A DNA stretch of 47,799 nt from Cymbomonas tetramitiformis. Taxonomy: Eukaryota; Chlorophyta; Pyramimonadophyceae; Pyramimonadales; Pyramimonadaceae. Both the position numbers and the translations under genes were made by a program. Of the stretch, positions 39,801 through 47,074 are shown piece after piece (position 1 is the first letter of the stretch; each line of letters begins with the position of its first letter). The DNA lies in the NCBI GenBank assembly GCA_001247695.2, contig LGRX02014109.1:1-47799 (forward strand). The letters run 5' to 3'. Under the pieces are notes generated by a model. That model was not told where the DNA came from, searched no databases, and saw only the letters and a list, made by a program, of their open reading frames with translations.

Positions 39801-41950
39801 CCCCCCCCCTTGTTGCAGGCCAACGCGCCAAAAGCCCCATCGGGGCCGAGGTAGACGACGAAAGCCTGCTCCTCTCTGTTTCGGAGGGTCCGCAGGTCCC
39901 GGCGAGCCCGACGTTGGCTCAAAAGGACTCCCTGTACCAGTGCCATTGCCGTGTCCTTGGACCGACTGGGGTCCGGTGACCCCGGCGAACAGCCGGTGAT
40001 GACGACCTCTTCTCTGCCCTTGGTGAACCGGACCGAACCCCAGTTCTTATAATCCAGCGTAACCGGGGAAAGGTTCGCCAGCCAAGGACCCCCCAGGATG
40101 ACATCCACTTTGAGGTCGAGTGGCATTACCCGAAGCTCAACCTGCTGGCCGTAAGACCCCTTCGACGTCTCAGCAAGGAGCTTGGGCCTGATGCAGGAAT
40201 TAGCATCATATGTGGTGCCGTCAGCCACTCGAACCCGCATGGCTTGCTCGTGGCGCACCGGCTTGACGCCGGAGAGCCTCTGCAGTGTACTCTTTGCGAT
40301 GATATTGGTGGATGCTCCCGAATCCACTAACACCTTGACTCTGACGCCCGCAATCCAGGCCCAAAACAGCAACAACGTCGGTGTGCGACTGTGCCTGTCG
40401 AAACTCCTCGGGCGCGCTCCCATCGAGGACACCGCTGCCAGGGACTCACACCAGCTCGGACTGATATCGCCGTCCTGCATTATGCAGTCCAGGCGGGTGA
40501 CTGACGTTTCTGCGTCGGAGTCACAGTCCGGGAGGCAGTAAGTACACGCGTCTGCCAGCAGGCCGATGGCGACTGCTTTCTGAACTGCGCTGCGCTCTGG
40601 GAAGTCTGGGGGGGACACTGCGACTTGGACTGACGCTGCAGCCAGTTTAGCCGCTATGTGCTTTCTGACTTGCTCGTCCCGGTGCATCAGCTCATTGTCT
40701 TGCTGAAGTTCCCTATTCTCCCTTTCCAACTCCTCCTTTACGAAGGCGTGGAAGTCCGCATGGCGTTCTGTTGAGGTAGAAGCCGGGTCCCTACCCTCTA
40801 ACTCGTACCTGCGCTGCAATCGAGAGGTTCGAAGCGCCTTGTCTTCAGGAGTCAGCCATGGCCTGCGTTTCGGGCCCAAAGCCTGGCGAGCCCTGCTTCG
40901 GGTCAACCACGGCCGACTGGGCTTTGAAGTTCTCTCTGGTGGTGAGAGTTCTTCTCCCTCGGCAGGCTTGGGTTTGGCAACGCGAACAAACCGTCCGAAC
41001 TCCTGATCCAAGATGGCTTTGCGTCGGCGATTGAACTCGCGCACCCTGACGAGCCGCTTCAAGCGCTTATCTAACTCTTCTCGATTCAACTGGGGCTTAC
41101 TAGTCGTGGGTCCAAGCTTCTGGCGCATCCGCCTTTGCCCTGCCCTCCAAAGCGCAAGGGACTTGACCGACCGGACCTCTGACTCTTCCAGCTTTAGATA
41201 CCTTTCTAGCGCCCTGATGGCGGAACGCAGGCGAGCACTTGGCTGCTGGGCCTGAAAGGCTTTCCTAACTCTGGGGGGTAAACGCTGAGCTCTGAACTTC
41301 CAGTGCCCGCGAACTCTCGCAACATCCGACCCCTGGTTCTCCAGGTGCTGTTGGTAGACTGCCCGTGGCTCAACTGTGTGGCTCGACCGGTTTTTACCCC
41401 GGGTGTCCGCACCGGTGATCCAACAGAGCAGCTCCCACGGCTCCTCGGGACGCGGAACTGAGGCGGTTGCTGGGGTTCTGGCGGACTTCCAGAAGTTTGC
41501 CTGCTCTCTTTGGACGCGCTGCTCGACCTGTTCCCGCTCAGGAGGCTCTGGGCTTTCCGTGCGGGTGGCGGCTAGCATGTCTAAACCTTCCTGCTCATAC
41601 CTCTCGACTCGACTCTGGCTCTTGAGGTGGCGCCTGGCGCTGCCACTAAGGTGTCTCCCACACCTTCTCCACCTATCATGCAGCACCTGCATCGCTGTGG
41701 ACGCCGGCGCGGGGCCCTTTTGTCCCCCTGACCCCGCAGTGACGGGGCCCGCGCCCTTTACTGCGGGGAGGACGCCCCGGGCTGGGGAGCGTCCTCCTGG
41801 ACAAAATCCAAACCGATGGCAGCCAAAGCTTCCTCCACCGACTCGTCCCCTATCAACGCCAGGGTGTCCTCCAGGAGGCACTTGGCCCACTCCTTCGGGC
41901 GCTGGCTCGCCTGCGGACAGTCGCGGGCATAATGGTCCATGCTCTTGCAC
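33821..41950 (-). CDS. Element 2 Pol polyprotein (PR-RT-RH-Dam-like MTase-IN-chromodomain-C5-like MTase)
   Basis: 2709 codons without a stop, against about 1000-1500 for an ordinary gypsy Pol. Approximate residues: 100-430 basic helical region; 530-640 aspartic protease (LVDSGASTNII, D543); 1045-1215 RT (LRLVIDYRQIN, FVDD at 1161); 1305-1430 RNase H (FFVQTDASGVALGGVL); 1630-1780 Dam-like adenine methyltransferase (FDVDACC, WCNPPY with N1690, then FLLPDYDAPW); 1893-1935 HHCC zinc finger; 1955-2095 DDE integrase (VSIDFVTGLP, CDRDSRF, DGQAEHTN); 2305-2350 chromodomain (YLVKWTGMPRSENEW); 2430-2600 C5-like methyltransferase (ILVLFCGTGSVERQF, ASPPCTEYSQA with C2492, YFIENPRG, YRKPTHIWTN). The ORF overlaps Gag by 193 bp in the -1 frame, so it needs frameshifting or another route. 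The first about 60 residues lie inside the overlap and may not be made from that Met. Methyltransferase specificities are inferred from motifs. Confidence 0.93.
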   Translation of the reverse strand: MQEHGPLCPRLSAGEPAPEGVGQVPPGGHPGVDRGRVGGGSFGCHRFGFCPGGRSPARGVLPAVKGAGPVTAGSGGQKGPAPASTAMQVLHDRWRRCGRHLSGSARRHLKSQSRVERYEQEGLDMLAATRTESPEPPEREQVEQRVQREQANFWKSARTPATASVPRPEEPWELLCWITGADTRGKNRSSHTVEPRAVYQQHLENQGSDVARVRGHWKFRAQRLPPRVRKAFQAQQPSARLRSAIRALERYLKLEESEVRSVKSLALWRAGQRRMRQKLGPTTSKPQLNREELDKRLKRLVRVREFNRRRKAILDQEFGRFVRVAKPKPAEGEELSPPERTSKPSRPWLTRSRARQALGPKRRPWLTPEDKALRTSRLQRRYELEGRDPASTSTERHADFHAFVKEELERENRELQQDNELMHRDEQVRKHIAAKLAAASVQVAVSPPDFPERSAVQKAVAIGLLADACTYCLPDCDSDAETSVTRLDCIMQDGDISPSWCESLAAVSSMGARPRSFDRHSRTPTLLLFWAWIAGVRVKVLVDSGASTNIIAKSTLQRLSGVKPVRHEQAMRVRVADGTTYDANSCIRPKLLAETSKGSYGQQVELRVMPLDLKVDVILGGPWLANLSPVTLDYKNWGSVRFTKGREEVVITGCSPGSPDPSRSKDTAMALVQGVLLSQRRARRDLRTLRNREEQAFVVYLGPDGAFGALACNKGGGDSDEDSPNDVVAGLASEPSSGSEDGEVSVRPSAAVPDGAEESEGPGGLVSDSSESGYSDVEGACHLQRVGAVVEDIRPQGFASTVDEAGDHPDPLSFFASKQEANGAFALLPPAVRRQAIEDHAAGKPPTWHAQAAAALQQGRGLVAERRPRARRKRVRWRDQVAAVGQPGAESGPSTEQPPGPKVPTVPSPQSQKSRASAPVPPPAPQTTDPPVPAAPPGTTSPPAPQTAQASPEPPEDEIDETVSPEIWQQLRDLEKEFADVICTELPESVQSREFKSGVRLRPDWNGNALHRRGYKLSQEELRQLRQQLDELLAKGYIRPSASPWGCPVLMVPKPSNPKELRLVIDYRQINEITVKDKYPLPDVQSLLDDLQGATVFSTMDALWGFWQVPMKAEDVEKTAMTTHFGAYEWLVMPMGLSNSPSTWQRMMQQYLGHLPFCRVFVDDIMIFSAEVPGKSAHEVHLDHLRQVLEACRKNSVYLKKSKVKLCKRSVRFLGHVVDRDGCRPQQDKVASVRDWPDLETVTHVRQFLGMCGFYRRYIQNFADIAYPLTRLTKSGVDWTWGENEKAAFKQLKTALISSPALALPDQKGAADGSRPFFVQTDASGVALGGVLMQDQGRGLQPLAFESRQFSSAEQNYHAGERELCAIHHCTTVTWRHYLIFTSFKLMGDHKPLQWLFAPARELSRRQARWYEDLVEVGVHQMEHVPGRCLVVPDAQSRRPDYQEMSAREGLKEKGIVDRATDGPRDSAPAGKGSEEDEDPTSVLGAVDCTTDGSDGPEYSEPKGKRCEGDEDPTSVLGATFEYSDSEDESFPPTSPAPVIGELTHLNGLTWVESPALWLDAAATLAVGEKSLRDAESLAVMTRADRAREQATAEVQSHPKFPHPEAQSHPKAAGKVPEPVKPPESSSHYDQVVDRQDWKLIRERFEEIAAQYGVFDVDACCDSMGVNRQVDTYWTDCLKEKWRGKHVWCNPPYTKDSDLIERILRHFLAEWRADPENTSAMFLLPDYDAPWRRLIHPKYGLHPVKVFDTKDEKGRPNHLFESPDGGRPPLRWPVLLVWAPAASRAKPRAPPARKDSEAEPDEPLVTTGVAARARAASGPLKADEFVRALQAEYERSQYLSSLKEELVAAPHQRTDTFRMVDDMIWRVAEGRYQLVLAQDSPLRELVMREAHESPAAGHTGRDKTLDRVSRRFWWPRMSKDVTDWCKSCVVCQQTRPRNGYPDGQLNPLQVPVRLWQVVSIDFVTGLPRTERGYDAFATFTDKLSKMVHVVPMLYADSSAAQIARMYFDQVWRLHGAPMKIVCDRDSRFRDEMHLELHRLMGVQVASTTPYHPQGDGQAEHTNHTVERMLRAYVDANQHDWDLWCTPVEYAINDSRSAVTGFTPFELTYGHAPASQLDFFVEAALASRRGRAKGGRGAAVKKGTAHETARQFVRQLQLAREKLLLAQQQQIAQYDARHRSRSYAVGDEVWVDATHLTQPGDRGLHKKLLKKRLGPLRVLEVFHSDRQMALPASDRGAPSAYRLQTPKQWKVHDVFTVDRLSPVESGSRFVERAKETPPPPLDVSGRKETHVERVERSRTRQRQGRRWTEYLVKWTGMPRSENEWKTREDLEWDGAGRPGVPNRALLEFERIEAKRVEREKLRVRKRRDESAGAVWTTLSEELKVDGAMPWVPEERFDEEVGTFARVSAQSTLPPVNGAAALEKEPVGQSRILVLFCGTGSVERQFTKQFPNSEVVAVDIQPKWGPTHCEDIMRWDYRQFRPGHFDVVWASPPCTEYSQAKTVGIRDLRAADRRVRRTLEIIRYLRPEAYFIENPRGREPHGLHTRRCMSNLPAPHLVTYCKYGTAYRKPTHIWTNVPLRTPLRVCDSDTPCEFFRQHGRHEKVAQGGRAMRAGGVFAKGMGARENLYGIPSALLKQLFHNLTLHEEVHAFLSELLVREDLSEMSVLVQSAVVESDPPEFEPEPIALAGVRAEVTIIPEGGWESDASGLSD

Positions 41951-44900
41951 AGACGGCAGCCCTCGTACTCTGGGGAGCCGAGTCGTTGCCCTGTGGGTGT
42001 CGGAGCGCCAGCGGATGTCGCCATGGCTAGCAGCTCCTCCGTGACATCTACGTGGGCCAGCAGCTGGACCGAGCGGCTCGTCTTATCCTGGCTCTGCCGC
42101 AACTCCCGCTCAGCCTCTATGGCCCAAGTCAGGAGTTCGTGGCGGCCTTTACTGGCCGTCCGGCTCAGAGTCAGAACCGAAGCGCCTTTCCTCTCGGCTA
42201 TAAGGAAGACCTTCCTCCTTATCTCCGGTATCAATCCCGTAAGGAATATCTCCAGCAGCTCCTCTTCCGGCACCGGAGAGGTGAGCTCGTGGGCAGCCAG
42301 CATGCTCACGATGTCGTGAGCAAGGTGCACCCCGTCCCAGAACTCGCGGACCGTGCGAGTCTGTCTGTCCTGACTTTGACGCACACGACGCAGGAACGGA
42401 CCGATCGACGCCATTTCCCCCTTGTCGGGCATCACCAGTTGCGCCAAGGGAACCACTATGACGTCCAAGGTGAGGTTCTTACCCTCCCGAGCCTCCGTCA
42501 ACACCGAAGAAAGCTCGCGGTACTCGGAGCTGAGTGCGCCGAAGCAGTGTCTGGCCACTTCTGACAGCAGGGAGTGGTCCGACAACACCTTCTCCTCACC
42601 CCCGCTCTCCAGACGCGCCATCCCCATGGCGTAGCGCACCGGCTCCAGTTCCCGAACCTCCCTGATCTGCCGAACAAATCGGAGGAGCCGACCAAAGACG
42701 TGGGACGACCCCTCCACCTCTGTGTGGTATTTGTCCACTGCCTTCTCCATGGCTCTGAGGGCCTCCTTGAGAGCGTGCTGCTCGTCCTTACGACTGTAAT
42801 GGCTCCGGGGCTCCCTGTAACGAGAGGAAGACGAGAAGGTGAACTGGCTGTCGCCATCCCCGTCCTCGCCATCGCCGCCAGGGTCCTCGCCCGGACTCCC
42901 CGGGCCTCCCGGCCCTCCAGGGTCACCGCTCCCCGAGCCACCAGGACCACCATGACCGCCGGCACCGGGCATCTCCGAAAGCTCGTTTGGCTCCGAGTGC
43001 TCCAGTTGAGGGACCATCCCCCCCCCGTCTCCCGGTGTGTCTGCCGCCGTAGGAAGCGGAGGTGGCATCACAGCCGGAAAGTGGTCGAAAGCACCGGGCC
43101 ACACGTCCGCGGCGCAAAACCCACACACCGGCAGGTACACCTTTTTCATGAACGCTACCACACTCTTCTTAGCGCTTGCCTGACACGCCCACATACGCAC
43201 CGGGCTCTCCTCGTGCCCGCACCCACAGCGAGCGCAGCTCTCTGCGACGGACGCCAAGGCCGTCGTGAGACTGTGAATCACCTGGGCCCCGAGGACCCTG
43301 TCCTCGTCCGAGATCCTTGCCTTCAGGCATTGCCTGATCTGGCTGGTAGGGTGCAAGCACCCGGCGACCTGACCCAGGGAGCGATACCTACGAGCGGCGT
43401 CGTAAAACAGGCGCTGGGCTTCGATCCCCGGGTTGGCATACCCGACCACGTGTTTCCGGAGGGCGTCGCAGACTCGTATAGGAAGGGAAACAAAGTCCCA
43501 TGAGTGCGGCGGAAGCGATGTCACGCCCACGCGCGACTCCTCCGGAGGGCTTTGAACGCCCCGGTTCTCGACGTCACAGGTGACGACGGAAGTCGGCTCT
43601 ACCAGCTCATGTCCCTCTCGGGAGATGGGCGTCTCCTGAACCGGACTCGACGCTGCCGCTGAGGGCCCCCGAGCGTCTGACTCCACGGGCCCTGGGGGCG
43701 AGGCCTGAACCAGGGCGAGCCTTTGGACTTGTGACTCTATGACCGCCTGCAGCCTCTCCTCCAGCTGGGCCTCAGCTGCCGCTCGCCGCTCCTCAGCGGC
43801 TACCTGCTGAGCGACGCTCTCGTCGACAGCCAACTGCCTGGCAGTCTCCCGGGCTTCTGCGGCCAGCCGGTCTGCAGCCCAGCGCTCTTCGACAGCGCGT
43901 CGCTCGGAGACCCTGCGTTCCTCGGCAGCGCGCTGATCGGAGATCCTGCGCTCCTCGGCAGCTCTTTGACTCTCTTGGAGTTGCCGAGACAGCTGTTCCA
44001 GGCGAGCCTCGGCAGCTGCCTCCCGAGCTTGCGACTCCTTCTGCCAGGCTTCCTTCAGCTCTTGCAGGTCCTGACTGTTCCTGCTCGAAGTGGACTCCGG
44101 GGACGACGACGTGTTCCCTGAGGAAGTCGGACCGGGGTGCGGGGCCGATGGTGCTCGACTGGGCTTCCGGGTGCGAGGCACCGGGCGACTGGGGCCGCTC
44201 GGCTTAGGCGCCTGAGTCCTGGGCCTCGGACGTTCCGCGGGATGCTCTTCCTCCGATGAGGACGAGAGGGGAGCAAACCGGTTCGACCAGTTCCCACCGG
44301 GGGCTGCGGAACTCGGAGGTGCTGCACCTGACTTCCTAAGACCCCTGTGTGACTTCCGGGTGCGGCCGCTCATTCTGACGGCCGCGACGACCGCTCTCCT
44401 TACCTCCTGGAGGTCCGCCCCTTGGCGTACCAGCTCCCCTGGTCTGCCGGCGTTGATGGCAAAGACAGAGAATCTACACCTCTCAAGGGAGTTGTGAGGG
44501 TCCTCGCGCTTTTGCTGCATCAACACCCTGGACTCGGAGACTGATTGCTGGTGGATCTCCAGGCGATAAGCGCCGTCCTCGGAGAGCCCATAGTCCTTGA
44601 GCTGGAACCACATTAGCCCTGACAGCGGGTGGTCTTTCCCCAGGCGCTTTAGGCCTCGACGGATGTCCTGCCACATAGACTCCTGGTCGGAATCCGAGCA
44701 AGAGCTGACACCGGATGAGGTTCCCGCCTTCCTTACCGGACGGCGGGCACTCGTTCCCTGGGACGAGTCCGAGCTGACTGGGGTCGTCCTGGGGAGCCGG
44801 CGCCACTCGCGAAGACACCTCCTGCCCATCTGGGTCATCCGGTGTCTCCGGGCTCCAACCCACCAGGTGCTCCTCTCCTTGGCGAGCATCGTCTGCTGGT

Positions 44901-45753
44901 GCCATGCCATGAAGACAGCTCCAGCTTGACGTCTGCCTCTGCGCCACAGACCCTGTGTCTGGACGACATGCTGGCGCCATGCTGCGAAAGTGGACTCGAC
45001 CCGGCGCCGACTGCCTTTGTCAAACAGGCCCTGAAGTTGGGCGACCTGTTGGGTGACGTCATTCCACGCTTGGAATGCCAGGCGCCGGAGCTCGCGTTGA
45101 TGCGCTGACTGGTCCGTCCTGGCCCTCCATGCGACCCACGCAAGCCGCGCTGTTGCGCGCTGACGAGATGGCGGGGAGACTCTCGCACGTCGTTGCGCTG
45201 AATCCAGCGCCCAGGTGCTCCATTGACGGAGGGCCAATGCGAGCATGGATTGACGTCGCTCTCCTCGCCAAGCCGGATTGGGCTGGATGCGAGACTCGCG
45301 CCCCCGTGACTGGACGACGTCTAGCTGCTCTGGGCGCCGGACATCATCAGACTCCCCTTCTGCCGGGGGACTCCAGTCACTGGCTCGGTAAACCTCAAAG
45401 CGCCCTGGGGCACTGATGAGATTCCCTTGCTCGCTCCCCACGAGGGAAGAGAGGGAGGATGCTGCCGGTCCCGACGTCGGTTCCTGACGGACGACCCTAC
45501 TACTCGCACTCCTGCTGGACGCAGGGAGTGGGGAGAAGGGAGCTGCCGAGGGGTTCAACCCCTTAGCAGAGCGGTCCGAGTCCGACCCGGAGCCGGCGCC
45601 TGCCGCCGGCGGTGCCGGAGCCTCGGGCGACGCACGCTTCCGGCGCGCCGGCTGCCGTAGCGCCGAGCTCAATGCGAGCTCGGACACTGGCTCAGCTCCA
45701 CTGACCCTCGCTGGTGAAGGGGCTTTCTGGTGGCGAGGCCCTGGGGGGCCCAC
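41758..45753 (-). CDS. Element 2 Gag with Sfi1-like repeats, coiled coil and CCHC zinc knuckle
   Basis: 1331 codons, much longer than a typical gypsy Gag. Residues about 1-160 are Pro/Ser/Ala-rich. About 170-320 contains six helix-like units with a core Trp (LALRQW, LAWVAW, LAFQAW, STFAAW, AVFMAW, RCLREW) spaced 21-33 residues, the pattern of centrin-binding Sfi1 repeats. About 565-690 is a long Ala/Glu/Arg coiled coil. About 840-890 holds paired Cys (CARCGCG, CGFC) that may bind zinc. A Gly/Pro linker precedes a capsid-like helical region (about 1010-1250: FGRLLRFVRQIREV, FLRRVRQSQDRQ). A CCHC knuckle, CRLCKSMDHYARDC, is at about 1268-1281 and should bind RNA. The ORF ends at 41758 while Pol continues in the -1 frame. 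Confidence 0.85.
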   Translation of the reverse strand: MGPPGPRHQKAPSPARVSGAEPVSELALSSALRQPARRKRASPEAPAPPAAGAGSGSDSDRSAKGLNPSAAPFSPLPASSRSASSRVVRQEPTSGPAASSLSSLVGSEQGNLISAPGRFEVYRASDWSPPAEGESDDVRRPEQLDVVQSRGRESRIQPNPAWRGERRQSMLALALRQWSTWALDSAQRRARVSPPSRQRATARLAWVAWRARTDQSAHQRELRRLAFQAWNDVTQQVAQLQGLFDKGSRRRVESTFAAWRQHVVQTQGLWRRGRRQAGAVFMAWHQQTMLAKERSTWWVGARRHRMTQMGRRCLREWRRLPRTTPVSSDSSQGTSARRPVRKAGTSSGVSSCSDSDQESMWQDIRRGLKRLGKDHPLSGLMWFQLKDYGLSEDGAYRLEIHQQSVSESRVLMQQKREDPHNSLERCRFSVFAINAGRPGELVRQGADLQEVRRAVVAAVRMSGRTRKSHRGLRKSGAAPPSSAAPGGNWSNRFAPLSSSSEEEHPAERPRPRTQAPKPSGPSRPVPRTRKPSRAPSAPHPGPTSSGNTSSSPESTSSRNSQDLQELKEAWQKESQAREAAAEARLEQLSRQLQESQRAAEERRISDQRAAEERRVSERRAVEERWAADRLAAEARETARQLAVDESVAQQVAAEERRAAAEAQLEERLQAVIESQVQRLALVQASPPGPVESDARGPSAAASSPVQETPISREGHELVEPTSVVTCDVENRGVQSPPEESRVGVTSLPPHSWDFVSLPIRVCDALRKHVVGYANPGIEAQRLFYDAARRYRSLGQVAGCLHPTSQIRQCLKARISDEDRVLGAQVIHSLTTALASVAESCARCGCGHEESPVRMWACQASAKKSVVAFMKKVYLPVCGFCAADVWPGAFDHFPAVMPPPLPTAADTPGDGGGMVPQLEHSEPNELSEMPGAGGHGGPGGSGSGDPGGPGGPGSPGEDPGGDGEDGDGDSQFTFSSSSRYREPRSHYSRKDEQHALKEALRAMEKAVDKYHTEVEGSSHVFGRLLRFVRQIREVRELEPVRYAMGMARLESGGEEKVLSDHSLLSEVARHCFGALSSEYRELSSVLTEAREGKNLTLDVIVVPLAQLVMPDKGEMASIGPFLRRVRQSQDRQTRTVREFWDGVHLAHDIVSMLAAHELTSPVPEEELLEIFLTGLIPEIRRKVFLIAERKGASVLTLSRTASKGRHELLTWAIEAERELRQSQDKTSRSVQLLAHVDVTEELLAMATSAGAPTPTGQRLGSPEYEGCRLCKSMDHYARDCPQASQRPKEWAKCLLEDTLALIGDESVEEALAAIGLDFVQEDAPQPGASSPQ

Positions 45754-46642
45754 CAGACAACCCTGGAGGGGCTCTCAGGGGCGTGCGCGCCGGTGTAACC
45801 TCGAGGGCTTCACCGCCGTATTGGCGTGCAAGCGCACGCCGCACTCCCTCCCCCCTCTCACGGGAGCGCCAATCCCGGCTGTCTGACCCGCCAGTTGCGC
45901 CCCAGAACTCCCCAGAGCCTGGGCCGACCGACAGGCCCGCAGCGCGAGACCCCGACCGACCGGACCCCACGGCCGAGCCGGGGGCGGCGCCGGCCCGACC
46001 CCCCCCACGCCGGCCCGACCGACCGAGGCATTCCTCTTCATCTGAATACATGGGCATAGTATGCGTGCTATGCGTGAGATCCAATTCAATCGAAAAGCGG
46101 TTGGTGTGGCAACCAGCACCCGATCCCAGGAATACGCCACTTGCGCGCGAGCACAAGTAAGCACACCGGCCGAAGCGCGGAGATTCCCGAATAGGGGGGA
46201 CTAGAAGGCCAAATTAAAGGTGGGGGAAATCCCGAACCAACCCCGAATTTCAGCAAAGGCTTACGCAAAATTGAAAAATTTGCGCAGCGCTTCCGCCGCG
46301 AAGGGTCGGATTTGCCGAAAAACGGAGAAGATTCCAAAATCCCGCACCTGCGAGTCCAAAAGCACGGATATGCGTGCTATGCGTGTATGCGTGCTAGGAC
46401 TAAGGCAACGCTCGCACCTTAAAAGATTGTCGTCGAGCTAGATCTCTCCACACCGACGCGGCTCCAAGCAACCTGGAACCATCAATCCCACACACCACCG
46501 CGCAACAAGAGCGAGAGCACAGGCATTCTCGATTTCGTAGTGCAAGTACTTTCTAACTAATCGCACAAGGCGGGGCGGGCTGATCAGAATTTGCGCAAGA
46601 AAGACAAGGAAGCAACGTGAAAACACGAACTAATTACCATTT
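45754..46642 (-). other. Element 2 leader with a possible upstream ORF
   Basis: Between the 5' LTR and the Gag ATG. A 154-codon frame (46156-45692, internal Met in MPMYSDEEECLG) overlaps the Gag start in another frame and is Gly/Arg-rich; it could be a uORF or an extended Gag start. Low support for protein production. Confidence 0.4.
46622..46639 (-). promoter_or_regulatory. Candidate primer-binding site of element 2
   Basis: Three bases after the 5' LTR the minus strand reads TGGTAATTAGTTCGTGTT. A TGG start is what pairing with the CCA end of a tRNA requires. The tRNA could not be identified, so this is position-based. Confidence 0.4.
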
Positions 46643-47069
46643 TGTAGGAGTCTACACCTAGGCTTCTTCTCTTCTTTACGGTTTCGGACTTATACTATTC
46701 TACACTTATTAAACGACCGCACGAGGTATGCTTACGATTGGTCAACTACAAGACTTCGGTTTCGTAAATCTATATAGTTATGCTTTTGCTATCAGTGCAT
46801 GCTTTCAATACACAATATACAGCAGTTACGGTTCTTTACTTTTATGTCTTACTTTTCAGTTCAGTTCATCTCCCCGAAACGGGTTACTCTTAGAGTTCTT
46901 ATACATTCAGGAACTCTTTCCATAACTCAACTGTACTGAGTACTCCGTACAACAGTCTAGGCACCTCACATCAACATCATTCTGATCGGTCCTACTGTAC
47001 TCCGTACTGAGTACTTCTGCGTTTTATACTTAGCCGTTTTTCTTGCTCTTGTGCTTGCCTCCTAGCACA
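46643..47069 (-). repeat. Element 2 5' LTR, 427 bp
   Basis: Same sequence as 32673-33099 with a single difference (46832). On the element's strand it lies upstream of Gag and so should hold the active promoter. It contains repeated gtactgagtac / gtactccgtac words, likely binding sites or stem-loops. Confidence 0.95.
47021..47028 (-). promoter_or_regulatory. TATA-like box in the 5' LTR of element 2
   Basis: The minus strand reads aagtataaaacgcag about 45 bp into the LTR, a good TATA match for the retrotransposon promoter. The same box is in the 3' LTR near 33051-33058. U3 would be short, so this is tentative. Confidence 0.35.
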
Positions 47070-47074
47070 ACGAG
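47070..47074. repeat. Target-site duplication of element 2 (right copy), acgag
   Basis: Second copy of the five bases found at 32668-32672, next to the end of the 5' LTR. Confidence 0.9.

Larger units (their letters stand above)
32673..47069 (-). mobile_element. Element 2: complete chromodomain Ty3/gypsy retrotransposon with Dam-like and C5-like methyltransferases
   Basis: 14,397 bp bounded by 427-bp LTRs with one mismatch, target duplication acgag, purine tract next to the 3' LTR, and two long overlapping ORFs: Gag 45753-41758 and Pol 41950-33821. Pol order is protease, RT, RNase H, NPPY methyltransferase, integrase, chromodomain, C5-like methyltransferase. The chromodomain places it among chromoviruses. 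It is inserted in exon 3 of a Plavaka-type transposase. LTR identity and intact frames point to very recent insertion and a possibly active element. Confidence 0.95.

Noticed and set aside
34057..45660. Numerous long plus-strand ORFs opposite Gag and Pol
   Set aside because: Shadow frames of GC-rich coding sequence; none carries recognisable domains.
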